A stretch of 64,000 bases of DNA from an uncultured Sphingorhabdus sp. (GCA_947501885.1 CANMXN010000001.1:558001-622000); one strand, 5' to 3'; positions 37,875 to 47,527 are shown, numbered from the stretch's first letter. Numbers and translations are program-made. Notes: generated from the sequence alone by a model not told the origin.

Positions 37875-39203
37875 ATGCGCACTATCAATATTATTTCATA
37901 TATACGCACTATCATTGTTACTTCTGCGATTATTAGTGCTCCGCTCATTACAGCGTCTCAACCCGCTTTTGCGCAAAATGTTCCAATTTCGTCAGCCTTA
38001 AACGAACGTTCACAAGGTTTGATCGCTCTATTTAATAAAGAAACACCCTATGATGCTTATTTCACTGCAAATTTTTTAGAGGCTATTCCTCCTACACAAA
38101 TTGACACAATCATTAACGACGTTGTGAAACAATATGGCAAAGCGCTTAGAATAATTTCCATTACGCCTGACAGTGTAGAAGGCGGCATAGTAAAATTACA
38201 GTTTGAAAAAGCCGTTGCGAGTATACAAATATATACGGACGCTCGAGCCCCCCATAAAGTCTCAGGATTATTACTTCAAAGATTTGAGGTGCTTGGCGAT
38301 AATTTCCAATCTATCAAATCCGAAATATCTGCTCTACCTGGGACCACAACACTCGCTATTCATAAGCTAGATGACAATGGAAATAATAGGCTAATATCAT
38401 CCCATAATCCCAATAAACAATTAGCTATTGGTTCTGTCTTTAAACTTTATGTTTTAGCAGAATTAGCCGAACAAATTTCTAAGGGACAAAAAAACTGGTC
38501 AGATGTGGCCCCATTAGCACCAAAATCGACAACATCTGGCGGAACACAAAATTGGCCTGAAGGTAGCCCCATGACGCTACAAAGCATGGCTTCATTGATG
38601 ATTTCAATCAGCGATAATAATACTACAGATGCGCTTATTAACCACCTCGGCCGTACGAATATTGAACAGCAAGTTCGTAAAATAGGGCATGATGATATCA
38701 ACAAATTGCTGCCATTTCTCTCAACAGCAGAAGCCTTCTCGCTCAAAATGAAATCGAATAAAAATCTTCGTGAACAATTTATACAGGCAAATGAAGAAGA
38801 TCAGAAGAAATTAATAGTTCGTAACTCCAAAAATTTAACCAACCATGACTTTAATCCTTCAGAATTTGGAAGCGGACCACTATTTATTGATGATATTGAA
38901 TGGTTTGCAACACCAGCCGATATTGCGCGTGTCATGAACATATTGCGCCAGTCACACGACCCTATAATAAAAGAGATATTGTCACTCAACAGTGGTGTAA
39001 CAGCGGGCGATGCACAAAAGTGGGGCTATTTGGGTTATAAAGGAGGTTCTGAACCTGGGGTTATATCTATGAGTTTTGTCGTTCAATCTCGGCAAGGCGA
39101 ATGGTATAGCGTATCGGGAAGTTGGAATAATCCACAAACAGAAGTTGATCAGGGCAAATGGGCCTCAATCATGTCACGGGTATTGAATATATTAGCGCAA
39201 TGA
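37875..39203 (+). CDS. exported class A beta-lactamase-fold serine hydrolase
   Basis: A 442-residue exported protein. The signal peptide runs to about residue 34 (PAFAQN). An N-terminal alpha+beta domain (about 40-140) resembles the cystatin/isomerase-like domain that precedes the hydrolase in the clavulanate ORF12/LpqF group. The hydrolase domain has the SxxK motif S187-V-F-K190, the SDN motif S246-D-N248, and K389-G-G391 in place of the usual KTG. An Omega-loop Glu equivalent to Glu166 is not obvious, so true beta-lactamase activity is doubtful; an esterase or peptidase-like role is as likely. It is 24 bases after parE but probably unrelated functionally. Confidence 0.78.
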   Translation: MRTINIISYIRTIIVTSAIISAPLITASQPAFAQNVPISSALNERSQGLIALFNKETPYDAYFTANFLEAIPPTQIDTIINDVVKQYGKALRIISITPDSVEGGIVKLQFEKAVASIQIYTDARAPHKVSGLLLQRFEVLGDNFQSIKSEISALPGTTTLAIHKLDDNGNNRLISSHNPNKQLAIGSVFKLYVLAELAEQISKGQKNWSDVAPLAPKSTTSGGTQNWPEGSPMTLQSMASLMISISDNNTTDALINHLGRTNIEQQVRKIGHDDINKLLPFLSTAEAFSLKMKSNKNLREQFIQANEEDQKKLIVRNSKNLTNHDFNPSEFGSGPLFIDDIEWFATPADIARVMNILRQSHDPIIKEILSLNSGVTAGDAQKWGYLGYKGGSEPGVISMSFVVQSRQGEWYSVSGSWNNPQTEVDQGKWASIMSRVLNILAQ

Positions 39204-39215
39204 ATAGCGCTCATA

Positions 39216-39746
39216 TCACATGCCGCGATTATAATCATCCTTGAGCAATCCCCATAAGATACTATCGCGCACGCCCAAATGTGTTTCCCACTCTGCGCGT
39301 AAATACCCCTCTTTGTGAAAACCTAATTGCTTTAGCAGATTATTTGAAGCAACATTATCAGGGTCAGTGTCCGCAATGATTTTGCGCAAAGCTAGATCGT
39401 CAAAGCCATGCTCAATAACGCGCCTAATTGCTTCGCTTGCTATTCCTCTGCCCCAATGGCTGCGCCGCAAAATATACCCTATCTCTTTTACCTTTTCTCG
39501 GTGCGTAACAAAAACAACCCAACCAAGGGCCGCATCATCTTCATGCGTAATCGCCCATGTCATATAGCGATCTGCATTGGCATTAATTTTTACATAGTCT
39601 TCTGTCTCTTGTAATGTTTTATGCGGTGCGCTCGACCACCATGTCATCAAATCAACATCCGACATTGCGACATGCATAGCTTCTGCATCATCATCGCGCA
39701 AAGGGCGTAATATTAACCGTTTTGATTTTAGCGTTGCAAATGTCAA
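39216..39746 (-). CDS. GNAT acetyltransferase (RimJ/RimL type), TTG start
   Basis: A GNAT of the RimJ/RimL-like group that acetylates protein N-termini or small amines; the substrate is unknown. LKSKRLILRPLRDDDAEAM opens the fold, GYILRRSHWGRGIASEAIRRVIEHGF is the acetyl-CoA loop, and DNVASNNLLKQLGFHKEGYLR is typical of the C-terminal half. The track's ATG at 39815 would run 73 bases into the LysR gene and add 23 non-family residues. I prefer the TTG at 39746 (first residues MTFATLKSKRL), which overlaps the lysR TGA as TTGA. The protein then has 176 residues. Confidence 0.82.
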   Translation of the reverse strand: MTFATLKSKRLILRPLRDDDAEAMHVAMSDVDLMTWWSSAPHKTLQETEDYVKINANADRYMTWAITHEDDAALGWVVFVTHREKVKEIGYILRRSHWGRGIASEAIRRVIEHGFDDLALRKIIADTDPDNVASNNLLKQLGFHKEGYLRAEWETHLGVRDSILWGLLKDDYNRGM

Positions 39747-40546
39747 TTCGTTAGAGCCGCCACAAGTTTTTTGACTTTGTCTTGCCGCCATTGCGGCAAA
39801 GGCGCAATAAGCCAATAATCATTATTACCAGGCATTTCATCATATTTGACAGCTACTACCCTACCCGCTTTTATGTCAGTATCTGCCAATGCCAGCGGAA
39901 CAAAAGCACGTCCTAAACCATTGGTAACTGCATCGATAGCAAGACCTGCGTCACCAACGCGTATATCCACTTTTTTATCTGCTTCACAACATCCGGGCCA
40001 ATATATCAAACGCTTATCATGTGCATCATTATCATCAGGATGCGCGATCAATGTTAATGCACCGCTGTCAAGCCTTACGCCCTTATGTTCACCCGCAGAT
40101 TGACAAAGCCGTATCGCAGCATCCAAATTGGCTTCGGTAAAGTCTAAATCTTCATCAGCATTAATGATATTAAAGCGTATATCAGGATTGTCTTTTGAGA
40201 ATTGCTTCAATTTTGCCGAGAGCCATTTTGCGATAAAATCTCGCGGGGCTGCAATAGTTAGGCTATTAGAGGATTGACCCGATTGCATAGCGCGGACCGA
40301 CTCTTCAAGTTCCAAAAAACCAGAACGCAGCGATTCTAAACCTGCCTCTGCTTCGCTGGTAAGCTCTAATCCTTTGGGCGTGCGGCGAAATAGGACAACA
40401 CCAAGCATATCCTCTAAGGCTCTGATCTGTTGACCAACGGCGGCAGGTGTAACCGCCAATTCATCAGCAGCATTGGTAAAGCTAAGATGACGCGCAGCCG
40501 CATCAAAGACGCGCATACCATTAAGCGGAAGATGCGTCCTTTTCAT
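39743..40546 (-). CDS. LysR-family transcriptional regulator (GcvA-like)
   Basis: A 267-residue regulator with an N-terminal winged helix-turn-helix (MRVFDAAARHLSFTNAADELAVTPAAVGQQIRALEDMLGVVLFRRTPKGLELT, about 11-62). The periplasmic-binding-like effector domain begins LTIAAPRDFIAKWL, and the C-terminal DYWLIAPLPQWRQDKVKKLVAAL resembles the GcvA subgroup. It is about 30 residues shorter than typical GcvA. LysR genes usually control a divergent neighbour, but here it is embedded in an operon, coupled by ATGA to apaG and TTGA to the GNAT. Its target is not evident. Confidence 0.88.
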   Translation of the reverse strand: MKRTHLPLNGMRVFDAAARHLSFTNAADELAVTPAAVGQQIRALEDMLGVVLFRRTPKGLELTSEAEAGLESLRSGFLELEESVRAMQSGQSSNSLTIAAPRDFIAKWLSAKLKQFSKDNPDIRFNIINADEDLDFTEANLDAAIRLCQSAGEHKGVRLDSGALTLIAHPDDNDAHDKRLIYWPGCCEADKKVDIRVGDAGLAIDAVTNGLGRAFVPLALADTDIKAGRVVAVKYDEMPGNNDYWLIAPLPQWRQDKVKKLVAALTN

Positions 40547-40947
40547 CGAGCGGTGGCCGGGGCGACTAATGAAAAGCGTGGAATCATGGCAACAAATGTC
40601 TTATCATCCCCATAAGACATAACATAATGCCCCTCCATGTGGCCATATGGCGTGGGTAATGGACAACCTGACACATAATCATGCGCAGCATTGGGTGCTA
40701 ATATAGGCTGCTCACCAACAACGCCATCTCCTTCAACATGATGAACATTGCCGCGCCCATCAGTAATTTGCCAACGACGCGAGATAAGTTGCACCGTTTT
40801 ATCCGATCCATTTTCAATTCTAATATGGTAAGACCAAAACCATCGCCCTTGATCAACTTGTGATTGTTCTGGCAGAAAATTAGGTGACACGCGTACCGTA
40901 ACACCATTCGTGGTCGCCTCATCCGCAAAAAATGCACCTATTTTCAT
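40543..40947 (-). CDS. apaG: ApaG domain protein
   Basis: A 134-residue single-domain protein of the ApaG family (Ig-like fold, linked to Co2+/Mg2+ homeostasis in enterobacteria). Motifs seen: VRVSPNFLPEQSQVDQGRWFWSYHIRIENGSDKTVQLISRRWQITDGRGNVHHVEGDGVVGEQPIL and GHMEGHYVMSYGDDKTFVAMIPRFSL. ATGA overlaps join it to metZ upstream and lysR downstream, so the order metZ-apaG-lysR-GNAT is a coupled cistron chain. Biochemical function in this lineage is unknown. Confidence 0.93.
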   Translation of the reverse strand: MKIGAFFADEATTNGVTVRVSPNFLPEQSQVDQGRWFWSYHIRIENGSDKTVQLISRRWQITDGRGNVHHVEGDGVVGEQPILAPNAAHDYVSGCPLPTPYGHMEGHYVMSYGDDKTFVAMIPRFSLVAPATAR

Positions 40948-42152
40948 AAACCCACCGCCTTTAATGCGCCATCTAGATCATCAATTATATCAAGCGGGTC
41001 TTCTAAGCCAACATTAATTCTAAGCATATCCTCGCTAATGCCAACTTCAAGGCGCGCTTCCTCACCCATACCATGGTGCGTTGTCGAAGATGGATGCGTC
41101 ATTAAGCTTTTGGAATCCCCTATATTATTGCAAATATCAACAATATTGAGCGCATTGAGCATAGCATGCGCCCGCTCGCGCCCTCCACCAAGATAAATTG
41201 AGAATATCGGTCCCGCAGCCTCCATTTGCTGCATTGCCAAATCATGCTGAGGGTGCGATTCCAACCCTGGATAGGCTACGCGTTCGATACGGTTTTCCAA
41301 AAATTGTGCGACCTGAAGCGCATTTTCGCTCTGCCGCCTTATTCGCAAATCCAATGTTTCTAAACCCTTGAGCACCACCCAAGCATTAAATGCCGACAGC
41401 GTAGGCCCTGTATTGCGATGGAAAGGGAGCAGCACATCATTGATAAAGGATTCAGTTCCGCAAATAGCACCCGCCAAAACCCGCCCTTGGCCATCCATCA
41501 TTTTTGTTGCGCTATAAGCAACAACATCGGCGCCCATCGCAATAGGTTTTTGCAGAGCCGAGGTAGCGAAAGCATTATCAACAACGCTGACTATACCTCG
41601 CCCTCTAGCCATGTCACATACAGCGCGCACATCAATAATATCCATTGTCGGATTGGCTGGTGTTTCAAAAAAATAAACTTTGGTATTGGGCTTGCTTGCC
41701 TTTGCCCATGCCTCTGTATCCCGCCCATCAATAACCGTGGTCTCTATACCAAATTTTGGCAGCAATGTATCGGTAAGCCAGCGGCAAGAACCAAATAAAG
41801 CGCGGCTTGCCGCCACATGATCTCCTGCACTCAATTGGCACAAAAGGGCCGCAGTCATCGCCGCCATACCGCTTGCAGTAGCACGGCAGGCCTCGGCACC
41901 ATCCAATAAAGCAATACGTTCTTCTAACATCTGCACCGTTGGATTTTGCAGACGGCTGTATGTCATACCATCTTGTTCGCCCATGAAACGCGCTGCAGCA
42001 TCTTCGGCACAATCATAGCTATAACCAGAGGTTAGAAATAAAGCTTCAGACGTCTCGCCAAATTCGGTTCTGCTCGTACCGCCGCGTATAGCCTGCGTAG
42101 CAGGTCGCCATTGAGCCGTAATATTCTTATCTTGACCGCTTTTCTTTTTCAT
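40944..42152 (-). CDS. metZ: O-succinylhomoserine sulfhydrylase
   Basis: PLP enzyme of the Cys/Met metabolism family that makes homocysteine from O-succinylhomoserine and sulfide, giving the direct route to methionine. Motifs: ETSEALFLTSGYSYDCAEDAAARFMGEQDGMTYSRLQNPTV, YFFETPANPTMDIIDV, and the PLP-lysine motif YSATKMMDGQGRVLAG. The C-terminal LMTHPSSTTHHGM and LRINVGLEDPLDIIDDL are also typical. The ORF track starts at 42197; I use the ATG at 42152 (MKKKSGQDKN), preceded by AGGA and avoiding overlap with the previous gene. The protein then has 402 residues. Confidence 0.93.
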   Translation of the reverse strand: MKKKSGQDKNITAQWRPATQAIRGGTSRTEFGETSEALFLTSGYSYDCAEDAAARFMGEQDGMTYSRLQNPTVQMLEERIALLDGAEACRATASGMAAMTAALLCQLSAGDHVAASRALFGSCRWLTDTLLPKFGIETTVIDGRDTEAWAKASKPNTKVYFFETPANPTMDIIDVRAVCDMARGRGIVSVVDNAFATSALQKPIAMGADVVAYSATKMMDGQGRVLAGAICGTESFINDVLLPFHRNTGPTLSAFNAWVVLKGLETLDLRIRRQSENALQVAQFLENRIERVAYPGLESHPQHDLAMQQMEAAGPIFSIYLGGGRERAHAMLNALNIVDICNNIGDSKSLMTHPSSTTHHGMGEEARLEVGISEDMLRINVGLEDPLDIIDDLDGALKAVGL

Positions 42153-42159
42153 AATTTTC

Positions 42160-43122
42160 CTAAGGCATGTTTCCAGCCAATATAGACGCCGCCTCATCCA
42201 AATCCATATTACCGCCAGTTAAAATTAAACCAACCGATTTTCCTTGCATCATCTCTTTTTCTTGGATCAGAGCCGCCAGCGGAAGGGCCGCTGCGCCTTC
42301 TGTTAGATTATGCGTGCTTTGCCAATAAATTCGCACTGCTTCTGCAATAGATTCTTCTTCGATTTCAATGATGCGCTCTGCACCTTTGCTATAATATTCA
42401 AAAGCATCAGCATGGGGTATTCTCACGGCACAACCATCCGCAATCGTATCTGCTGTTTCGGTTTCTATTACCTCGCCATTATCAAAGGATAATTTCGCAG
42501 CATTTGCATTTTTTGCGACAACACCGATTATTTTCGTAGAGAGGCCAAGCGCATCACGCGCTGCAATGCAGCCGCAAATACCCGATCCCATCCCGATAGG
42601 AACGTATAAAACATCCAGATTTTTCACTTGATCGAATAATTCCAACGCATAAGTCGCTACGCCGCGAATTAATTCAGGGTGCCAAGATGGTACTAAATAT
42701 AAATTTTGCGCTTGCGCTAAATATTCAGCATGCGCCTTTGCCGCATCAAAATCTTTACCATATATAATAAGATCAGCACCTAATGCTCTAATCGCTGCAT
42801 TTTTTTCAACCGCATTGCCCTCTGGTACAACAATGACGACTTCAAGACCTGCTGCAATAGCTGCTCTTGTTTGTGATTGACCGTGGTTGCCTCGTGTAGC
42901 GGTAATAATACCGCGGCACATTGGCTGCTCTCTCAGCAACCAATCTATAAATGTAATACCGCCTCTAATCTTAAAAGCACCAAGCGGGGTATGGTTTTCA
43001 TGCTTCACCCAAATATTACATCCCAAGCGATTTGACAATAAAGGCCATTGGATTTGAGAGGTTGCAGGCATATCTCTGTAGATACGTGCGGCAGCAAATC
43101 TAATTTCTTTCTCAGAAAACAT
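42160..43122 (-). CDS. threonine dehydratase-like PLP enzyme
   Basis: Fold-type II PLP enzyme, close to threonine/serine dehydratases and to the hydroxyectoine-catabolic EutB group. The PLP-lysine motif is VKHENHTPLGAFKIRGG (Lys about 51); TRGNHGQSQTRAA is the substrate loop, GMGSGICG the phosphate loop and LILTGGNMD the terminal strand. It lacks the C-terminal ACT regulatory domains of biosynthetic IlvA (320 residues against about 500), so it resembles a catabolic form. I use the ATG at 43122 (MFSEKEIRF) rather than the track's 43173, which overlaps leuB. It lies between leuB and metZ. Confidence 0.85.
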   Translation of the reverse strand: MFSEKEIRFAAARIYRDMPATSQIQWPLLSNRLGCNIWVKHENHTPLGAFKIRGGITFIDWLLREQPMCRGIITATRGNHGQSQTRAAIAAGLEVVIVVPEGNAVEKNAAIRALGADLIIYGKDFDAAKAHAEYLAQAQNLYLVPSWHPELIRGVATYALELFDQVKNLDVLYVPIGMGSGICGCIAARDALGLSTKIIGVVAKNANAAKLSFDNGEVIETETADTIADGCAVRIPHADAFEYYSKGAERIIEIEEESIAEAVRIYWQSTHNLTEGAAALPLAALIQEKEMMQGKSVGLILTGGNMDLDEAASILAGNMP

Positions 43123-43130
43123 AATTTTAT

Positions 43131-44177
43131 CTACACCATTTTGGCAAGGATAGCATCCCCTATTTGCTGACAATCATGGTGACCTCCTAAATCAGCAGCC
43201 AGAATATTATCATCCAAAATCGCAGCAACGGCCTGTTCAATTTTTAAGGCTTGCAACTCTAGTCCAAAGCTATGCCTCAGCATCATTACCGCCGATAATA
43301 TCATCGCGCAAGGGTTGGCACTGCCTTTTCCAGCAATATCGGGGGCGCTGCCGTGGATAGGTTCATATAAACCACATGTACCTTCGCCTAATGACGCTGA
43401 TGCTAATAACCCTATAGAGCCAACACACATGCTGGCTTGATCCGACAAAATATCGCCAAATAAATTACCCGTTACCACTACATCAAATTGCCCCGGTGAT
43501 CGTACTAATTGCATAGCGGCATTATCCACATACATATGATCTAGCGTCACATCTGGATATTGCGCCGATACTTCTATCACCACATCACGCCATAGCTGTG
43601 ATGTTTCCAAAACATTGGCTTTATCCACTGAGCATAATTTGCCCTTTCGTCTTTGCGCCGCCTTGAAAGCAACATGGGCAATACGGCGCACTTCGTCCTC
43701 ATCATAGGACATGATGTCATATCCTTCGCGCAAACCTTCGTCTGTTTTGCGCATGCCCTTCTCGCCAAAATAAACATCTCCGTTTAATTCACGCACGATT
43801 AACAAATCAATTTCTGCTGCAACCTCGGGCTTCAAAGCGCTCATATCAGAGAGCGCCGTCAACATTTTCGCAGGGCGTAAATTTGCGAAGAGACCCAATG
43901 CACTGCGCAAGCCCAATATTGCCTGCTCAGGGCGCAAATGTCGCTCTAAACTGTCGCAACTTGGATCGCCCACCGCGCCAAATAATATCGCATCCGCCTC
44001 TTGGCAAAGCTTCAAAGTTTCATCGGGCAGCGGATGTCCCACGGCATGATAAGCCGCCCCACCAACCAGCGCATCGCTTAACTTTAGATCGGTGAGATTA
44101 AGCGCATGCAAAATGCGAACCGCTTGTTCCATAATTTCTGGTCCGATACCGTCACCTGCCAATATAGCTATGTGCAT
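43131..44177 (-). CDS. leuB: 3-isopropylmalate dehydrogenase
   Basis: NAD-dependent oxidative decarboxylase of leucine biosynthesis. Motifs: [15 protein letters not shown] at the N-terminus, [26 protein letters not shown], the substrate-binding [68 protein letters not shown], and [29 protein letters not shown]. It has 348 residues. It is the third gene of the uvrC-recO-leuB run, and recO lies 52 bases upstream. No leuA, leuC or leuD is seen here. Confidence 0.96.
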   Translation of the reverse strand: MHIAILAGDGIGPEIMEQAVRILHALNLTDLKLSDALVGGAAYHAVGHPLPDETLKLCQEADAILFGAVGDPSCDSLERHLRPEQAILGLRSALGLFANLRPAKMLTALSDMSALKPEVAAEIDLLIVRELNGDVYFGEKGMRKTDEGLREGYDIMSYDEDEVRRIAHVAFKAAQRRKGKLCSVDKANVLETSQLWRDVVIEVSAQYPDVTLDHMYVDNAAMQLVRSPGQFDVVVTGNLFGDILSDQASMCVGSIGLLASASLGEGTCGLYEPIHGSAPDIAGKGSANPCAMILSAVMMLRHSFGLELQALKIEQAVAAILDDNILAADLGGHHDCQQIGDAILAKMV

Positions 44178-44229
44178 CCTTAATCCTTTAATTTCTATTC
44201 ACATAAATCTAGTGGCTATTTTCTTACCT

Positions 44230-44967
44230 TCAAGCAACCACTCTTTTTAACCTATCGACCAATATATTGCGCGATGAATAGATCACATTGCGCTTATCAT
44301 TAAAAAAATTACGCTCTAAAAAATATCCTGTCAGCTCTAAACCCATAAAGATTTCATCCCAGCTAGGAGTATTATTTTTTTCCATAATGAATTGCGGCAA
44401 TGGAAGTAATTTTGCTTCATATCCAATAGCCGCATCATGCGACACTGCACATGCTGATTTTGGACTGACATAGCACAGATTCTCCATCTCTCCGCTCACT
44501 GCGCATTTCTCTAGGTCTAATCCAAAACCGAGTTCTGACAATGTCAACATTTCAAACTGCACCAATGCCTGTGCCCAACCTCGTGCAGAGGGCGCACCGC
44601 ATATCGCCGATAATAAGGCCTCCATCGCACTATAAAGCTGCGGATAAGCATTATCCTGCGGCAAACATGACGATATAAGTGCGCTCACCCATTCCAGTGC
44701 CGCCAAAGCCAATGGTTCCCCTAACCAAGGCCCACGGCTTTCTAACAATTCAACCGTCAGTCCGCCAAGTTGATCCTCATTACGGCTCCGAAACTCTGCC
44801 ATAACCTTGTTCGATGCAATTAAAATAGGACGCATCTTACGCGACCTACCGCCTCGTACATAACCTGACATTAGCCCATGTTCGGGTGTGAATAATCGTG
44901 CAATAACGCCATGCTCTCCATGATGCAATTGCGAGCAAATAATCGCTTCTGTGCGCAATATAGGCAT
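44230..44967 (-). CDS. recO: DNA repair protein RecO
   Basis: Works with RecF and RecR to load RecA onto SSB-coated gapped DNA. The N-terminal OB fold has ILRTEAIICSQLHHGEHGVIARLFTPEHGLMSGYVRGGRSRKMRPIL (about 3-50), a typical RecO beginning. A helical domain follows, and a conserved Cys-containing segment (LGFGLDLEKCAVSG...LCYVSPKSACAVS) sits near residues 150-180. At 245 residues it has the normal length. It is 17 bases after uvrC on the same strand, so the two DNA-repair genes are probably cotranscribed. Confidence 0.93.
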   Translation of the reverse strand: MPILRTEAIICSQLHHGEHGVIARLFTPEHGLMSGYVRGGRSRKMRPILIASNKVMAEFRSRNEDQLGGLTVELLESRGPWLGEPLALAALEWVSALISSCLPQDNAYPQLYSAMEALLSAICGAPSARGWAQALVQFEMLTLSELGFGLDLEKCAVSGEMENLCYVSPKSACAVSHDAAIGYEAKLLPLPQFIMEKNNTPSWDEIFMGLELTGYFLERNFFNDKRNVIYSSRNILVDRLKRVVA

Positions 44968-44984
44968 ATCAAAAGTTCATCATT

Positions 44985-46898
44985 TTAATGATAATGATCA
45001 TAAACCAATTGTGCGACCCTTTGTGAGACACCAGGCGTTCGCATCAAATCCTCTAAACTCGCATTGCGCACCGCTTGTGACGTTCCAAAGTGCATAAGCA
45101 GTGCTTTTTTGCGTGTCGGGCCAATACCTGCAATATCATCAAGCGGGCTAATCCCCATCGCCTTTGAACGTTTATTGCGGTGCGCACCAATGGCATAGCG
45201 GTGCGCCTCGTCACGCAAACGCTGCAAGTAAAATAATGTAGCGCTGTTGGTAGGCAGTGTCATTTCTCGGCCATTAGGGAAGTAAAATATCTCGCGCCCT
45301 GCATTACGCTCAGGTCCTTTGGCAACACCAATAATGTTCAAATCATCAATACCAAGTTCGCCCATTACATCCATGACCGCACTGACTTGTCCCTTGCCGC
45401 CATCGATCAACACCAAATCAGGCCAATCCCCTTTTGAGCGATCAGGGTCTTCTTTTTGCGCCCGAGAAAAACGGCGCTCCATAACCTCACGCATCATACC
45501 AAAATCATCGCCCGCAATAGTCTTTGGGTCCTTGATATTAAATTTACGATAAGCTTTTTTAATAAAACCCTCTGGCCCTGCCACCACCATCGCACCCACG
45601 GCATGAGCGCCCTGAATATGGCTATTATCATAAATTTCAATGCGCTGCGGCATTGCATCCAATTCAAAAATATCGATTAATTCTCCTAAAACTTGCGCTT
45701 GTGATGCGCTTTCCGCTAATTTTCTATCAAGGGCATTTTTCGCATTTTTTTGCGCTTGGACCAGCAATTTATGTTTCTCTCCGCGCTGTGGAGAAGAAAA
45801 TTTCACAAAAATATCATGGCGTTGCTCTAACGCCGTTACCAATGTTTCTTCATCATCAATTTTTCGGTCCATTATTATGAACTTTGCCGGAGGAATATCC
45901 TCATAAAATTGACTTAAGAAACTCGCCATCACTTCATCTTCGGGCACATCTTTCACGTGAGAGGGAAAGAAGCAGCGATGGCCCCAATTTTGCCCGCCGC
46001 GCATGAAGAAGGCCTGAATACAGACCTGTCCTGCTTTGCTCTCTAATGCAAATATATCAGCATTATTAACCCCTTGAGCGCTTATAGATTGTGATCCTTG
46101 GATGAAGGTTAGCGCTTTTAGCCTATCGCGGTAAACCGCCGCCATTTCAAAATCCATAGCATCGGATGCCGCTGTCATTTGCTTGCCGAGCTTTTCTTGC
46201 ACCATCACCGATTTGCCATCAAGAAAATCACGAGCATCGGCCACCAGTTCATCATAATCTTCTGATGATATACGGTCTACACAAGGCGCCGAGCAGCGTT
46301 TGATTTGATACAGCAAACAGGGACGTGAGCGATTGTTAAAAAAACTATCGGTGCAGCTTCTCAGTAGAAACATTTTTTGCAGAGCATTGAGCGTTTGATT
46401 TACCGCCCCGCCGCTGGCAAAGGGACCATAATATTTTCCTTTGTGGCGGCGCGCTCCACGATGCTTATGAATACGCGGATAATCATGCTCATCCCGCAAT
46501 AAGATATAAGGAAAGCTCTTATCATCGCGCAACAACACATTGTAAGCAGGCCGATAATGCTTGATCAATTGTACCTCTAGCAGCAAAGCCTCAGCCTCGC
46601 TGTCTACCGTTACAATTGTCATAGAACGCGTTTGCGCGATCATTCGCAATAACCGCTGGGGTAATTTATTGGTCAATGTATAATTGGTAACACGGTTTTT
46701 TAAACTGCGCGCTTTGCCAACATATAGCACCTGCCCCTTAACATCTTGCATCCGATAGACACCTGGTGTTTTGGGCAGGGTCTTAAGCACCGCCTTAATC
46801 GCATCGACGCCTTGTTCTAAATTGGGCTTCTCGCTCCCACGCAGTGCATAGGTTGCCTTTTCTTCATTAAACCGATCAGGAGATTGCGGGCCGTTCAT
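44985..46898 (-). CDS. uvrC: excinuclease ABC subunit C
   Basis: Dual-incision nuclease of nucleotide-excision repair. From the N-terminus: GIY-YIG domain (LPKTPGVYRMQDVKGQVLYVGKARSLKNRVTNY, about 39-70), UvrB-binding UVR motif (AASDAMDFEMAAVYRDRLKAL), the RNase H-like endonuclease domain with IEIYDNSHIQG and LVLIDGGKGQ, and a C-terminal tandem HhH region (ISPLDDIAGIGPTRKKALLMHFGT...MRTPGVSQRVAQLV). It has 637 residues. It heads the long minus-strand run that continues through recO, leuB, metZ and apaG. Confidence 0.97.
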   Translation of the reverse strand: MNGPQSPDRFNEEKATYALRGSEKPNLEQGVDAIKAVLKTLPKTPGVYRMQDVKGQVLYVGKARSLKNRVTNYTLTNKLPQRLLRMIAQTRSMTIVTVDSEAEALLLEVQLIKHYRPAYNVLLRDDKSFPYILLRDEHDYPRIHKHRGARRHKGKYYGPFASGGAVNQTLNALQKMFLLRSCTDSFFNNRSRPCLLYQIKRCSAPCVDRISSEDYDELVADARDFLDGKSVMVQEKLGKQMTAASDAMDFEMAAVYRDRLKALTFIQGSQSISAQGVNNADIFALESKAGQVCIQAFFMRGGQNWGHRCFFPSHVKDVPEDEVMASFLSQFYEDIPPAKFIIMDRKIDDEETLVTALEQRHDIFVKFSSPQRGEKHKLLVQAQKNAKNALDRKLAESASQAQVLGELIDIFELDAMPQRIEIYDNSHIQGAHAVGAMVVAGPEGFIKKAYRKFNIKDPKTIAGDDFGMMREVMERRFSRAQKEDPDRSKGDWPDLVLIDGGKGQVSAVMDVMGELGIDDLNIIGVAKGPERNAGREIFYFPNGREMTLPTNSATLFYLQRLRDEAHRYAIGAHRNKRSKAMGISPLDDIAGIGPTRKKALLMHFGTSQAVRNASLEDLMRTPGVSQRVAQLVYDHYH

Positions 46899-46967
46899 AC
46901 CCCAAAGATAAAGGGACCAACATGATTATGCCAGCCCCATATTATCAAAATTCAAAATTATCTCTAT

Positions 46968-47513
46968 TTAGTGAATATTCTCACCAATTTTACCAATAGC
47001 TTCGTCGATCAAGCTCTTATCTGCTTTGCCATCATGATTTGCATTAATCAACGCCGTTGCTGCCGCAACCGCTGCACTAGCCGCCTTACCGCGCACATCA
47101 GCGATAGCATTGCGTTCCGCTGCTGCAATCTTGTCTTTCGCCATTTTCTGACGGCTTGCAACCAATGACTTGGCTTGCGCCTCTGCATCGGAAATAATAT
47201 TCGCGGCTTCACTCTCAGCTTGCGTAACGATATTTTTGGCATCATCGGCGCTAGCCGCTAATTTGCTCTTTGCTTCCTTCAGCAAAGCCTCTGCTTCGGC
47301 ACGAATGGCCGCTGCTTCATCAAGAGCTTTGCGTTTTTCAGCAATTTGCGCATCAAGGCCTTGCGCAATTTTCACATGAACCTTGCCAACCACAAAGCAT
47401 AGAATGAAAAAGATGCTGACGCCCACATAGACCCAACCCGTTGCATCAAGACCCAACAATGTTGGTTCTGCTCCATTAGCGCCATCAGCCAATATAATAT
47501 TAAGATATGTCAT
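46968..47513 (-). CDS. atpF: F0F1 ATP synthase subunit b
   Basis: Peripheral-stalk subunit b: one N-terminal transmembrane helix (GWVYVGVSIFFILCFVVGKV, about residues 26-46) followed by a long charged Ala/Glu/Lys coiled coil (EKRKALDEAAAIRAEAEALLKEAK...) to the C-terminus. A short polar N-terminus precedes the helix. At 181 residues it is the longer of the two b-type subunits; the b' partner lies immediately upstream. It is the last gene of the F0 operon. The F1 genes are not in this window, as usual for alphaproteobacteria. Confidence 0.92.
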   Translation of the reverse strand: MTYLNIILADGANGAEPTLLGLDATGWVYVGVSIFFILCFVVGKVHVKIAQGLDAQIAEKRKALDEAAAIRAEAEALLKEAKSKLAASADDAKNIVTQAESEAANIISDAEAQAKSLVASRQKMAKDKIAAAERNAIADVRGKAASAAVAAATALINANHDGKADKSLIDEAIGKIGENIH

Positions 47514-47527
47514 ATTCGATCTCGCTA

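Noticed and set aside
40944-44177. Looked for a SAM riboswitch controlling metZ
   Set aside because: metZ lies 7 bases after the preceding gene in a coupled run; there is no leader for a riboswitch, and the leuB leader of 52 bases shows no recognisable one.
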